Assembly: GCA_051453625.1 (NCBI GenBank)
Contig: JBOZIK010000001.1
Coordinates: 71,334,842 to 71,398,841, forward strand
From: Welwitschia mirabilis
Lineage: Eukaryota > Gnetophyta > Gnetopsida > Welwitschiales
Direction of reading: 5' to 3'
Length of the DNA: 64,000 nt
Shown here: positions 1 to 12,959 of the stretch, piece by piece
How positions within the stretch are numbered: position 1 is the stretch's first letter
How the letters are laid out: each line of letters begins with the position of its first letter
Made by a program: the position numbers and the translations under genes
Notes under the pieces: generated by a model
What the model was told of the DNA's origin: nothing
Database searches by the model: none
The model's input: only the letters and a program-made list of their open reading frames with translations

Positions 1-147
1 TAGTTTTTAATATTTAATCCTATATGCTACAGGTTTCTAAACTTGATTTATATTTTCTAGTTAATATTTATCTTAGTCATTTTAGCTCATAATTTGTAGT
101 TGTTCACTTACTTTGTTAGGAACTAATAAGGCTAAGTGGGGGGGCTA
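1..147 (+). mobile_element. 3' internal end and polypurine tract of Athila-like element A
   Basis: The purine-rich stretch at about 127-144, ending in seven G residues, directly precedes the LTR that starts at 148. The same purine-tract pattern (ggctaagtgg...) lies beside the LTR of another copy at 6993-7010 on the minus strand. It is therefore the plus-strand priming site of a Ty3/Gypsy element whose body lies left of the window. No coding remnant is visible in these 147 bases. Confidence 0.7.
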
Positions 148-1441
148 TGTTTTGATGACAAATTATATATATTTGATGGGGGTATTTTGAGTACTTTTAC
201 AAGAAATCTAGAAATATTTTGATGAAGTTCTAATGATTATGGAGAACTAATGAAACAATCACAAAAACATGCAAATTCTTAGTATGTTTGGATGCATTTA
301 GGGTAGATTCTAACACTTAAAATTTTGAAGAGAAACCTACTAATTCAAGAGGATGATTTTCCTTAATTGAAGAACTTAGGAGGATGCCATCCACATGGTA
401 ACCCAGATGAGATTAACTAGATGATAGTACATTTAAAACTAACAAGGATGCTAAGATGGATCAGACTAGAAACTAAAAAGTCATATTTTGTTATCGAGTG
501 TTATTTCCATAATCCTATAAATAATAATCAAGATTACACTTACTTTATATGATAATGAATACAATAAGGTGTCACATGATTGTTTTGAGCTACTAGGATT
601 TCATTTATGACTTTTAGGTTTTATTTGAAGAATCTTTCATGTGGACCTATAAATACCCATTTGCACTTACTTCCATTTTACCATTTGTTATATCAAAAAT
701 CTTATGACAGAAGATTAAAGGATAAGATTCCATCCTATCTATAGAGAGGAGTATTTCTTAGTATTAGACTATATAGAGAGGAGTCTTTCTTAGTATTAGA
801 CTATGTATCATCTATTAAGGTACTACTACTTTAGAAGTACATGCTTTATTCATAATTATTAAAAAGGTTGATTTATTTTGATTGTGTATCTCCCTTATGA
901 TTTATGTTGATTATGATTTCCTGAGAACTTTATAGTTGATCTATATCATAAGAAAAGCCTATGATAGATTGATATTATTAGTTTAGTACTTACATTCCAT
1001 TTCATATTACATTTTCATAACTATAGTAGTTGCATTTATCTATATTCTATTCGATGTGTCTCATAAATTACATTGGTTAGGGTTAAGTAACAGTTAGTTT
1101 TTAATTGATTTAGATTATAAGGGTTGATCTTAATGATAGTAGATTGGTAATTGAATAGATCTAATATTTAGAGTTATTTTATTTGCATCTCATTTATAAG
1201 TATTGCATTAGCCTTTATCTTGCATTGTATTTTTGCATTATTCTTGTTGCATTTACTTAAATAGAAAAAGACTAAAAATACTTCATTAAAATTAATTCTC
1301 TAACTTTCAACCTAGTGCCTTTGATAGATTCCAACATTTGAGTTAACTTCTAATTATACTAGCATGTATTTTATACAAGTATTTATGATTGAGAGGTATT
1401 TGCTTAAGTACTTAACGATTAAACAAATACATACCACAACA
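148..1441 (+). mobile_element. Athila-like 3' LTR (copy A)
   Basis: Starts tgttttgatgac and ends ccacaaca, the TG...CA ends shared by five other copies in the window (4334-5584, 5585-6992, 11731-12944 and 19178-20441 on the minus strand; 37313-45118 on the plus strand, split). It is about 1.29 kb and sits directly after a polypurine tract, so it is a 3' LTR. Copies differ by many substitutions and small indels, implying age. Internal landmarks such as ttttgagtac near the start and actataaatac in mid-LTR recur in copy B. Confidence 0.8.
648..655 (+). promoter_or_regulatory. TATA box of Athila LTR A
   Basis: TATAAATA lies 500 bp into the LTR. The homologous site in copy B (37814-37821) is identical and also about 500 bp from its LTR start. 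This conserved position is what is expected for the element's own promoter at the U3/R boundary. Activity cannot be judged from sequence. Confidence 0.5.
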
Positions 1442-1890
1442 TAAGGGAAAATTAGTTTTAGCATGAACATCTTATATGGGCTTAGAGAACTTGATCATAA
1501 ATTGATGGATTATACTCCTTAAGTAATATCATTATTGATTGATGACACTTTTAATTATTGATACATATTATGCTCTAATATTTCTACCATCATTTTCAGA
1601 TCACTGTTGATTATTGGTACATTATTCAAATGCTATGGTAAAATATTATTTATAATTAACGCACTATTATTATCATATCTTACTTAATTCATTGTTAATT
1701 TTCTTGAATGAAATTATTTAATGATTATGTATCTTTTTTAATTAGTACTCTACCTATTTATTTATGTAGATAATCATTGTTTTAATAAAAAATGATCATG
1801 TGCTTTTCTCTATTATCTCAAATTAGTTGATTAAATAAGATTAGACTAACAAGATTTTTCAAGCTTTGGACATCATTAAAAAGGTGGAGA
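1442..1890. other. Unassigned, probably 3' end of a copia internal region
   Basis: No reading frame is recognisable. The last 20 bases (catcattaaaaaggtggaga) resemble the purine-rich segment that precedes copia 3' LTRs of the SIRE type, so at least the right end belongs to the copia element whose LTR follows. The left part may be flanking DNA of the Athila LTR. Confidence 0.4.
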
Positions 1891-3320
1891 TTTTTGGTAA
1901 AGTTCCAATTTTAATGATTTTACTTATTAAATAATATTATTCTATTATGTAGTTAGGTTAAATTAAAGGAAACAAGATCACAAAAAAAATAAGTTCATAT
2001 TAGGCCTCAAAGATCATATCTTGTAGAAAGTTCAACTCATGTTTCTTAAATGCCAAATCCTAATTAACTAAAGATGTTTGTAACATTAAAGATGTCTATT
2101 AAAAAGACATCTATACATTTAAAGACATCTATGGGAAATATGTTTATATAATCAAAGACATAATGAAGATGACTATATTGGACCAAGGATCTAACACAGA
2201 GGAAAGATGTTAACATAGTTAAAGACATCTATACTAAATTGGAATAGGTAACAGGGATAATTTAAACTTTAATTACTTATTTAAATTCCAAGAAAGAAAT
2301 CAGGTTTTTCATTACATATTTATGATAACAAAGGGTTAGAGATTTTATAGCTTACGTTTCATCAAAGTTTGGGCACTTTAACTAAAGACATCTTCCATGT
2401 TAAAGATGTCTAACTGATAAAAGATGTCTACTATTTTAAAGATATCTATGCAAAAAGTTCATAGAAAATAAAATAGATGTTATGCACCTAATTCTCAGTC
2501 ATTTCTATTCATTATATAGTAGTTACAACGTTTACATTTCTACTTTTTAAGATCAAATAGCAAGAAAGGCATCAAAAGATATAAAGGCATAGCCTAATGA
2601 ATAGATATGAAGGAAGTAAGAAACGAATGCACATATGCATGCATAAATATATGGGTGATTAGATCTACTCATGGAGGATCAAGATATAATTTACAAGGAA
2701 CTATCAAGAAACTACATCATTGATTCATTGTATCTTATAATATTGCATCATTCTTTTGCGCTTGTGGGTGATGACAACAAGAAAGAACTCAAGTGCTTCT
2801 TCAAAGATACATATTTTTAGGATTATTAATTTATTTATTGTTATTATTTGTTATATTAAATTCATAGGCTATCACAATGTTAAATTTCATTTAAAAGCTA
2901 AATATGTCTTGTTAGGATTTCGTATTGTAAGGCATCCATTATATGGGTGTGCTTTTGTGAGTTCTTATGAGTAACTTTTGTTATTATATTATTGGATATT
3001 CTTAAGATGTGAAGAACGTGTTCCCTTATGAGGAGCATCTCACATTGTATTAGTGCTTGTGAGCAAATTTTTGATATTTTATTATTAGTTATCTCTGAGA
3101 AGAAGGGAGTGGCACCTTAAAAAGAATATTTCATTTTATATGTAAGGCTAGTGGTGCTTCAAAATAGCTATTTTTGTAGGTTAAGAATATTCACTATAAT
3201 ATGTGCTATTGTGATTTACATTATAAGGTTATTTTTTTCTTTTCTCATTGTACTATCACTCATGAATCTTTTGATAAAGGCTTTTTGTAGTTGAATCTAG
3301 GTTTTAAAACTTTTATGAGG
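1891..3320 (+). mobile_element. Copia family-1 LTR (plus orientation)
   Basis: About 1.4 kb. Its start, tttttggtaaagttccaa, aligns with the reverse complements of 25436 and 62165, and its body aligns with the minus-strand LTRs 24041-25436 and 60753-62165. For example, a segment around 3130-3175 (tgtaaggctagtggtgcttc) is nearly repeated there. A purine-rich tract lies just upstream, so it is probably a 3' LTR. The first 600 bases hold about ten copies of AAAGACATCT or its complement AGATGTCTTT. The right boundary is only approximate. Confidence 0.65.
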
Positions 3321-4313
3321 TATGGTTTTAAGATAAATTTTTGCTCTATCTCTAAGTGTGATAGAAAAGATAATTATGTAAGTTCTATGATAATTCATTT
3401 TTTTCTATTTATTTAAATGAGTAATAATTGTTCTATATCAATAATATGTTGAAAATGATCTTCATAAGCTTCTTCTGAACATGTTAGATAAGCATTTAAG
3501 TTTTTTAATTATACATCTTATTGGCAACTAAATCTCTAAGTTTAACACTTATATTTGAATTAGATGTATTTGCATAATAATTTAACATGATTTATGTATT
3601 AGGAAATGATACTTTCTTTTGTTTTTACATTAAATTCAAAATAGATGAAGAAAAATGATTTACTTTTAAACTATTTCTTTCTTATGAAAATCTTTGAAAT
3701 AATGAAAGCTAAAAAATCATCTTGATTAATTCTTGGAGTTATTTACATACCTAGATGTCTATATGTAGATTAAGCTTAAAGTTAACTAGATCTTCTTTGA
3801 TATTTTTCTTCATCAGGCTTCACTCCCTTTGATACTTATCTTTTTATCTAGTTTTACCATGTCATTGCATGCTCAATAAGTGTTTTCATATGTCGTCTAT
3901 ATTATCATTTGGATGATTACTTAGATGACGTTTCATGAAAAATAAAAAACAACAAATAGAAAATCAAAAAAACAAAAAATAGAAATAGAATTAAAGAAAA
4001 ATATAATATTTATATGCCAATGTTATTAGGATAACAAAGGAGATGACATCAACTTTTTAGCAATGGGAAACCAAAGACAAAGATGTTAAAAAAACCTAGG
4101 AAAAATCCTAAACCTAGGTAATCATTCACTTATGTCATCTAGATAGTAGATAGGATGCCAAACTCAAAAAATGTGAAATGAAAAACCAAAAATAAAGAAA
4201 AAATGAAATAAAAAACTACAATATGTATAATAAAAATACAATGCTATCACAAACAAATATCTAAATTAAAATCTAAGGCACTTTTCTGGATAACATCAAT
4301 CCTTTATGGCCTT
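3320..4313 (-). mobile_element. Leader (5' internal region) of Athila copy X
   Basis: This segment lies immediately inside the primer-binding site of copy X and resembles the leader of the element at 11731-20441 (compare 3830-4010 with 18690-18850: the same order of 'accatgtcattgcatgct'-type and 'catttggatgattacttaga'-type blocks). No coding frame is visible. It appears truncated on the left by the copia LTR. Confidence 0.5.
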
Positions 4314-4331
4314 TTCTTAAAATGATGCTAA
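4314..4331 (-). other. Decayed primer-binding site (tRNA-Asp type) of Athila X
   Basis: On the minus strand it reads TAGCATCATTTTAAGAAA. Compared with the tRNA-Asp primer site TGGCGCCGTTGCCGGGGA used by Athila-type elements, most mismatches are G-to-A or C-to-T. It is two to three bases downstream of the LTR end, the expected spacing. Confidence 0.5.
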
Positions 4332-4333
4332 GA

Positions 4334-5584
4334 TGTTTTAGTATGTATTTATGCAATAGTTACGTCCTTTACTAAGTCTTATTAATCATAAATATTTACA
4401 TAAACATAATATATTAATATAGATATGAGTGGATCCAAATGTCATAATCCATCAAAGGCACTAAGCAAAAAGAAAGAAGATTAATTTTTGTAAAGTATTA
4501 TTAGATTTAACAAAATAAAAAGTGTAATGCAAGAAAAGTAAACACACTATGTAACTGCAAATGCAAATGCAATCTACTCTAAATGTAATATCTATTTAAC
4601 TACCAAATATTCTTATCTAAAGATTAGTCCTATATAACCTAGCTCAATCAAGGAAACTATTACTAATACTAACCAATGTAGGCTATTAAGTACATATAAT
4701 AGAATATGAAAAACATGCAATGATTAATCTAGGAAATGTAACATACAATGAAAGTTCTTAGACTAATGATTTTAACCTTAATAAAAGTTTCCCTTAATGA
4801 AATATATTAATTATGAAATGATCATAAAATCATAACCAACATAAACCATAAGTGATGTGTACATGAATTTAATAAAAGTAAAATATGATTTTCATTAAAA
4901 GTCAAATCAACATCTTGTTAAAAAGTAGCAGCATCTCAATGAAGGAGACATAGCCTAATACTATGGAAGACTCCTCTTTATAACTAATAGATGAACTTTT
5001 AGTCCTTTGATCTCCTATCATGAGAATTTATGATGCAATAAAAGATAATCAAAGTTAAGGGTAAAGGTAGTATTTATTTATAAATAAAGATTCAAAAATA
5101 GCAAATTTAATACATACAACCAAAATCCTAATAATTCATAGAAGGCGCATAATACATTATACAAGTTAGATGAAGTTTGATACATTGGACTAAAATTAGG
5201 TATCATTCTTCTAGTTTTCTAGACAATGGCAGGATGATACCACATTAAGAGAGTTCTATATATAGTCTTCATATTGGTATAGTTAGCATCCCAATCAGCA
5301 TGTATGTGGTGTTATCCAAGTGATTATTTGAATGATGGACGAGATGATAGATTCCTTCAAGATTTTTCATCAAGTGAATTTGGCCTTATAGAACATTAAT
5401 TCCTCCTCAAAATGTAGAGTACTATACTTGATCCAAAATACCTCCAAATGTGCTGGTAATTATGTATTTCTAGGATTTTCTCCTTGACTCTCAATGATTA
5501 TCATTTTATGCTTAAAATTATATAAATGTCTTGTAAAACAACTTAAAATACCCCATCAAAAACATACAATTTGGCATTACAACA
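4334..5584 (-). mobile_element. Athila-like 5' LTR (copy X)
   Basis: Minus-strand LTR of about 1.25 kb. Reading right to left it starts TGTTGTAATGCC and ends CATACTAAAACA, followed by a decayed primer-binding site, so it is a 5' LTR. Its right end meets the next LTR with no base between them. Confidence 0.75.
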
Positions 5585-6992
5585 TGATGCATATTTATAC
5601 CTAAGAATCTGATTTACCTTAATATATATTTGATATAAACATCTAAATCTTAAATGTATATTTACATGCACAAAACACACTTATATAGTGGAATCAATCC
5701 AAAATGTCATACTCTAAAGAAGACTTACAAAAAGGGAATTAGAAAACTAATTTAAAAGAGATGAGAAGATGATATGATTTTTTAATTTTTTTAAATTAAA
5801 AGTAAGTTAAAAGTAATGCAAATGTAATGAATGTATGGATGAAAATGAAATGAAATGAATTATTATGCAAATGTAAGCATAAAATCTAAATGCGAATACT
5901 AATCAATTTGTTAATCTAGTGTTATTTAAATTAGTTTGTATAACCCATATCAATCATAAAATGATGTTACTAGATTGTAATTAATATGAACTATAAGAAA
6001 GATAAGATAATTTTATAAAAAGAATATAATTCAATCAATCTTTATTCATCAATCAAACTATTTACATCCATTTACAAGAAAAAAACTTTTTTTAATGGAA
6101 ATATCATAATCCAACACTAAAGGAAACTTAATCAAAAGCTAAGATGAACCCCTCTATTCCTTTAATCTCTAATTTATTATAAGATTAAGATGTATTAATG
6201 ATAATAAAATATGATTCACAAAGATCTATTTATAGCAAGATTAGTAGTTGATTAGGCCAAAGGATGTGATGTGAAAGGGTATAATAAAAACTAACTTTTG
6301 TTATAAAGAGAATTAATTACTGCTAATAACTAATTATTATCCTCCTAGTATCATCTAGACAATGAGGTAATAATGGTGACAATTACTCCTTAATACTTAA
6401 CACCTATCACTTTAAAAATGCCCTAGGACAAGTTCTCTTGATTGTTATTTGGATGACTAAGAGGATGACATCCTCAAATACTTCTAAATGCATAACACAT
6501 GGCTACCTAGTGATAATTTGTCTAATATGTTACTTGGGATGTCATGTAAATAATGATGTAGACAATGGTCCTAAACTTGGATTCTTTTATTGGAGAATTT
6601 CTATTAGTTGGTTAGGAGTATCATCTAGATGATGAAGTAAATGACACATGTTTCTACCTCCATCACCTTCGATAGTTAACCCTAAGTATGATTTTCAGCT
6701 TTGATACTTTTTCATAGTTAAATTTATTGCTTAGATCTATTATCACTCATGTGATATCTATCATAGTTTTCATGATGTGAAGTATGCCTAATTCAATGCA
6801 CTAATTTATTTTCTAATCATCCTCTCATAAGGTAAAATAGATAAATATTTGATTGGAATAGAAGAGTATTCAAATGCACTAGGAAATATATCTAGCTTAT
6901 GTTAATCATAAAGCTCTAATGGAATTTTATCTAAATAACTTAAAAACATCCTTAAATGTAATGTCAAATATTATTGATTTGGCCTTGCAACA
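5585..6992 (-). mobile_element. Athila-like 3' LTR of the older element
   Basis: Reading on the minus strand it begins TGTTGCAAGGCCAAAT right after the purine tract at 6993-7010 and ends ATATGCATCA at 5585. It is the most diverged LTR copy in the window, about 1.4 kb. Orientation and order fit the 3' LTR of the element whose integrase tail is at 11200-11725 and whose protease-RT-RNase H lies at 21360-23640. Confidence 0.65.
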
Positions 6993-7010
6993 TAGGCCTC
7001 CACTTAGCCT
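6993..7010 (-). other. Polypurine tract of the older Athila element
   Basis: The minus strand reads aggctaagtggaggccta directly before the LTR start. Copy A has the nearly identical ggctaagtgggggggc at the same position (131-145). Confidence 0.65.
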
Positions 7011-10000
7011 CATTTGTATCTAATAAAATAAGAATGTAATTATAAATTACAAACCAACTTAGCAAAAATAAGTAATAATTTTAACACATAAATTAAGTTT
7101 AGAGATCATATCATAAAGGTTCTTGGTTATTACTAGTTCAATTTAATATTTTACAAAAAATTAAAAAGAGCACATGTCACATGCCTTATATCCTAGACGA
7201 TGAGTTGAACAATATCCTAATTTGAATTATTTGAACTTCATTTTATATCTTTACTTAAAAAAAATGATTATGCCTCTATGAAGAATTATCTAAAATAAAT
7301 AGTTTAAATAAAGACATTAGATATGTTTCATTTTTCTTATATTAGACTCTTACTTAAATGTTTACCAAATTAAAAAGATAAAAATAAAACACTACGTATA
7401 AGAAATCATCAAGAGTTATAATAATAATTATTCAAAAACTCAAATATATATATATGTTATAAGGTAGATATTTTGAGTACAATCAAAATGAAAGAGTCAA
7501 AAAAAGAATCCTTGATGCATCAATCTTCTCTAGGAACCATGGTAAACTCTACCTTAGAACTCATAGAAGTTTAAGAAGGAGGGCACTCTTCCTTAAGTAA
7601 GAAGTGGATACTTAACAATGTCTAAATTGTATATGTAACTTCTTTTACCTAAATTCATATTACCTCTAGAAGATTAACTACGATGTCTTGCTTAATTTAC
7701 ATAATATGAGTCCCCATCTCTATTATCTATTCTCTTCCATCATTTATTTAATACTTCATGAAATTTGTACTCTCTTATTTATGGACATCCTCTACCTTAT
7801 ATCAATAAAGTTTTCATTTATGATCTCTATAAGCTTTTAAATTATTCCTATAAGTAATGCCTGCATATACTCAATTATAACTAATTCTGAAATAGCTCTA
7901 GGAATGTACTACTATTATTACTTAGGCTTTCCAAAAATTTGAATCCTCATGTCCTATATGTATCATGTAGAAGTCTGTAGATGTAGCATTTGATGCTTAC
8001 CTATGAGCTCAAGAATGTTAAAGTATTAGAAGATGTCTTAGAGTAAGCATAAAAAGCCTTGTGTCTAAATATTTAGCACATCCATCATGAATCCAAATCT
8101 CCTCCATATGAAGAATGCTAAATCCATTTGCTCCTTTGCATAAACACTAATACAGTGTGTAAGTTTATGATCATGCAATTACTATTATGAAAATAAATAT
8201 TGATGTTATGAATCACTCAATATGTAAGATCCTATACACCAGTGAAAGATGTGTAACTAGTACTCCTCTCATGTCAAGTAGTATATCTAGTGGAATGTCC
8301 AACATCATGGTATAAGCATGTCTATCTTTTTGACCATCTATAGAGTGTATATGTATGCTATCCAAACCTCCTAGTCTACTACCAAGGAAATGTATCTTAG
8401 AAAAATGAATACCTTATGACTATTAATCATCACTATTATCATATCTATCATATAATCATCTGTGTCTTATCCCCTCTCTATTTGTAGTAAATCATATAAA
8501 TGATATATCTTTATAGTGTACTAAGTGTCTTAGACATCTAGGATTCATCTTATATATAACTCAATCAATTTGTCATTTACCTTAGGATTAAGTCATCTCA
8601 TGAATTCCGTAAAGATATTTTCTACTCTAATAGATGCTAACTAAATAGACTATGACCTAGCAGAACAAGAAAAAGGATGAATTAGCTTAGCTCTCTTAAC
8701 TATTAGGGCAATAATGGATTCTATCATAATCTATAAAGAGGCTTCTACCTCTACCTTAACCTAGTTAGACTATGTCTTAGTATGTGATCTGCTAAAAATA
8801 ACTCAAAATGCATATTATAAGGGAAAAAATGTATTTCATATCCATCACATAATATACCTTATAAAACTTAAGCATTTCTCTTTAAAAAATTAAGATTTAG
8901 TTTAAAATCATAAAACTTCATCTCCATCACTCCCTAACATGTGAATTAATTCATTACAAATTGTATAAATAAAACAAAAAAAGAAAAATTAATAAATTTA
9001 TGCATTTTTATATAAGACATGAAAATAGAATAATGTAAAAAGAGAGGTAACTAAATCAAAAAATGGATCTAGTAGAAATGTAGAGCTCACACATTAATCA
9101 TTTTGACTATAAGAATGAATATTTTTTACTAAATAACATAAGAGAAATATAAATTCTAAAAAGAAAAAAAGGAAGCTAATTCTATCTCATAAAGTGCACA
9201 AATTTGTATTTTTCACAAAATACTTAGTGAAATTCAAATCCTTTGGATCAAAACAATGAGCCTGAAAAATTAAACATTCTACATAAAGGTGGAATTTAAA
9301 AAGGTTCATAAATTAGAGAAATAAGCAAGACACATGAAACACATTTCATTTTATAAAAATTATCTTAAATTTAATATCTAGAGGGTAGATCTAATAAAAT
9401 GGAGCTATTTGGACATTAGTGAAAGAAAGAACACAAATCCACTATCTTGAAAATAGAGGAAAATGGTGTAAAAATGAAAAAAAAAAAGCGAAAAAGGATT
9501 TATCCTATGTTTCTATAGCTATTATCTAGAGTATCATCTAGACAATAGCCCTAAGATAACTACTAGAGAATAGTAAATTTCATCCTTTTTTTCATCTAAA
9601 GAATATAATAAATAAGAGTGTTTTTAAAAGTGTTTTTAAATTTTAAGAGAAGGTAGCACTTAAATGAAGAAGATGGAAGTAAACATGCCTTAAAAAATCT
9701 CCATTAAGATTAAAAGATAAAAAATAAAATGAAACACTACATGGATGGATTAGTAAGACAGTATTTTAATTGAGAAAATTAGGTTTTTTTTTTTTTTTTG
9801 GAGTGAGGGGTTAAATTTTATTTTGAGTTTTATAAAGTATGAGATTTATTAATGCATTATAATGATTATAAAGGAATAAAGGAAATGATTAAAGAGGATC
9901 AAAGTTATGTCATCGTATCTATTATCTAATGGATGATAGGGTGGATGATTATCAATAATCACATTTTTGTAAATTCATGAGGTTAGGTAATCAAGTAGAA

Positions 10001-11190
10001 GAATTTTCTTGGGATGAGGACCAATGAAAAAATATTATTCCCCTTATTATCTAAATGATATAGGGGATGACAGACTTAACATTAAGAAAATTAAGAATTT
10101 AGGATTAAGACCTGAATGAAAATAATACATAAAATAAAGAAATTTTTGGATAACTAAATTTAGATGTAAGTGAATTAAGAAGTTTGTAGGAGCATGGTGG
10201 AAGTGGCCATGAAAATTATCATAGAATGAACATCTGATAACTATAAGAAAATGGTCAAGGATATGATGATTTTACATCAAGACCTAAGAATTCTAAAAAA
10301 TAATATTAGAAAATAACAAGGTTCTTACTATTATTTATGAAAAGATAAAGTGAATAACTTTAGAAAGACAGATTTGATATAATGAGTAATGAAAATTTAC
10401 AATATGGAATAAGAAAAAGATTAACTGTTTTGTCCTAAATTTTAATCTAAAAAGATTTCTTAAAAAAATCATAACACTAGTTGATGTAAAAATGCATGAT
10501 ACAATAGAAGAATACCATAGTTTATCGTTTAATAACTATTAAAATCATAGTACTTAGGGTAAAACATCATCTAATGATTAATATACTAAAAGTCCCTTAA
10601 GGGTTTCACCTTGGAGTGATGGAATTAAGTAAAGTATCAAAAAATACCATTCATCAAGATGATGGGAATGAAAACACTACCAAAAGAGTAAGGATTCATA
10701 AGAAAAGCTAAATCATAAAAAAATGACCCTTTTATGGAGTTCCCTAAGCTACCATAACACACTTCTAAATGTTCCTTTTAGAAAACTTTATCCCAATGTA
10801 CTTATGATAGGACATCATGGCATATTTTTTTAGGAGTATTAAATTTTTTATTTTATTTGATTCCCTCTTTGCATTTTTAATTATTTTTATTAACTTAAAA
10901 TTCCATTTTAAAGCATTGATTAATCATTAAAGTAATAAGATAATAAAGCACATGACTACCAATAAGTATTTGATTAACATAGTTGATGCTAAAATAAATT
11001 AATCAATAATATTAATAATTAGACACAGGAATTTCTAAAGTCTAGATAAATCTAATATTTTCACATAATTCCCAAAGTAAGAGATTACTTGATCATAATA
11101 AATACTAAAAAATTCAAACATGGATCAAATCAAAGATGATTAAGTAGTATCATAACTTAAATCAAGAAAAGGTACTAATAGAAAATTTAG
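7011..11190 (-). mobile_element. Long 3' internal region of older Athila, no gene recognised
   Basis: About 4.2 kb between the integrase C-terminus and the polypurine tract. Both strands are full of stops. A block near 10735-10830 recurs in the other element at 14870-14940 (ggacatcatgg and flanks), which ties both stretches to the same 3' region. Athila elements are known to carry an envelope-like frame here. A minus-strand run around 8080-8140 looks faintly coding, but I cannot identify any such protein. Low-complexity bits include a T run at 9784-9799. Confidence 0.45.
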
Positions 11191-11199
11191 AAAATGGAA

Positions 11200-11725
11200 A
11201 AGGAAAGATTTCCTTTCTTCTTAAGATAATCCTTTAAGTTAATTTATTTTACCATGTTTGAGACATAAGTACAATCATCAGGAGATGTATAAATTTTAAG
11301 CATTTGTTCATTAACTTTCTAGATATCTTTTCTTTGTAAATTAGAAATCTTAATAAAGCCATTAGGATGTACTTTTTCAATAACATAAGAATCTAATCAT
11401 TTAGAGGTCAACCTATTACATAAGAAATGCACTCAGGTATTATATAGTAACATTAATTGACTAGGTTTAAAAGATTTATGAGTGAGATTTTAATCAGGCT
11501 TGTATTTGGCTTAGGATTTATGAATGAGTTGACAATGAATGGCACTAATGTATTTCTTATCCAACTAATGTAAGTGGGATAGTTTATAATGGATGTTTTC
11601 ATGATCATTCAATACATCATGTAAGTGAATGATGTGATAAGAGTTTTAGTAAACATCAATTCAAAGCATATAATTTGTACTATACAAGTTCATTAAGTGA
11701 ATAACCAAGTAAATTATACCAAGTA
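11200..11725 (-). pseudogene. Integrase C-terminal domain, older Athila (displaced half)
   Basis: Minus-strand translation gives the stretch SFKPSQLMLLYNT, then LDSYVIEKVHPNGFIKI and KVNEQMLKIY. These correspond in order to the Athila/Tat integrase C-terminal signatures (FKxGQxVLLYNSR, GPYxVxxVxPHGAVEI, FKVNGQRLK). In-frame stops stand where Arg or Trp is usual, consistent with CGA-to-TGA and TGG-to-TAG/TGA change. The integrase zinc finger and catalytic core lie about 9 kb away at 20447-21130. The intervening element (11731-20441) is bounded by a perfect target duplication, so this is the second half of one gene split by insertion. Confidence 0.75.
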
Positions 11726-11730
11726 GTATG
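11726..11730. repeat. Target-site duplication gtatg (left)
   Basis: gtatg directly flanks the LTR terminus at 11731. The same five bases flank the other terminus at 20442-20446. Five bases is the Ty3/Gypsy duplication length. Confidence 0.8.
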
Positions 11731-12944
11731 TGTTATAGTGTGTATTTATGTAATCATTTATGTACTTAATTAAATCATTTTAATCATAAATACTTGCATA
11801 ACATACATTGTAGTATAGATAAGAGTGAATCTAAATGGCATAATCCATTAAATAAACTAGGCAAGAAACTAGAGAATTAATTTCAAGTAAAGTATTTTTA
11901 TGTTGTCCTTTTTAGGTTCATAATGAAAAGAAAAATACAAGAAAATTAAACACACTATGCAATGCAAACGAAGTCTACTTTAAATGCAATATCTACTCTA
12001 TTACTAAGATTAGTCCTATTTAACTTAGATCAATCAAAGAAACTATCACTAATCCTAGTCAACCTAGGCTATCAAGTATATGAAACAGAATACAGAAAAC
12101 ATGCAATGATTAAGCTAGAAAATATAAAATGCATGCAATGAAAATCCTAAACTAATGATTTTAACCTTGATAAAGGTATTCTTTAATGATCTATGTCAAC
12201 TATATAAAATCATAACCAACATAAACCATAAGGTACATGTACATAAATTAAAAAAAGAAGATTTTCATTATTTATCAACTCAACATCCAATTGCAAATCT
12301 GCAACACCTCAAGAAAGGAGGCATAATCTAACACCAAGGAAGATCCCTCTCTATAATAATGGATAGACCTCTTGCCTTTCAATCTCCTATCATAAGAATT
12401 TCTGATGCAAAGAAGATAAACATAGAGTAAGAGTAAAGGAGGTATTTGTTATAACAAAATACACTTTAAATAGCAAATCTAATAGACATAACATAAATTC
12501 TAATGATGCATATGAGGTGCATGATACATTACATGAGTTAGGTAAAGTTTGGTGCATTAACTAAAATTAGTGTCATTCTAACTATAATTTAAACGATAGT
12601 AAGGATGATGCCACATCAAGAGAGGTTTCATATTAGCTTTCATCTTCAGTCTAGTTAACATCTTAGCATATACATAGTATCATCTAGAAGTTTCATCTAG
12701 ATGATGAAGGGAATCATAGTATTTTAAAAGTTATTTATCAAAGCATTGAAGATCATTAAGTCCTCCTTAGAATTTAAAGTATCAAAATTATTTCAAAATA
12801 TCTTTAAATGTACTAGTCATTATGTATTTCTATGATTTTCTTGTTATATTTTAATAATAATTAAAATCCACTTAAATGTATTGAAATTAATTATAAAACT
12901 ACATAAAATATTCTATAAAAATATACACTTTAACATTCATTATA
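11731..12944 (-). mobile_element. 3' LTR of the 8.7-kb element
   Basis: Minus-strand LTR of about 1.21 kb, starting TATAATGAATG after the purine tract and ending CACACTATAACA beside the left target duplication. It aligns along its length with 19178-20441. Confidence 0.75.
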
Positions 12945-12959
12945 TCCCCTCACCTAGCT
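12945..12959 (-). other. Polypurine tract of the 8.7-kb element
   Basis: The minus strand reads agctaggtgagggga immediately upstream of the 3' LTR. It matches the tracts at 131-145 and 6993-7010 in pattern. Confidence 0.7.

Noticed and set aside
2756-2974. 72-codon plus-strand open frame
   Set aside because: Lies within the copia family-1 LTR and its frame is not conserved in the other LTR copies.
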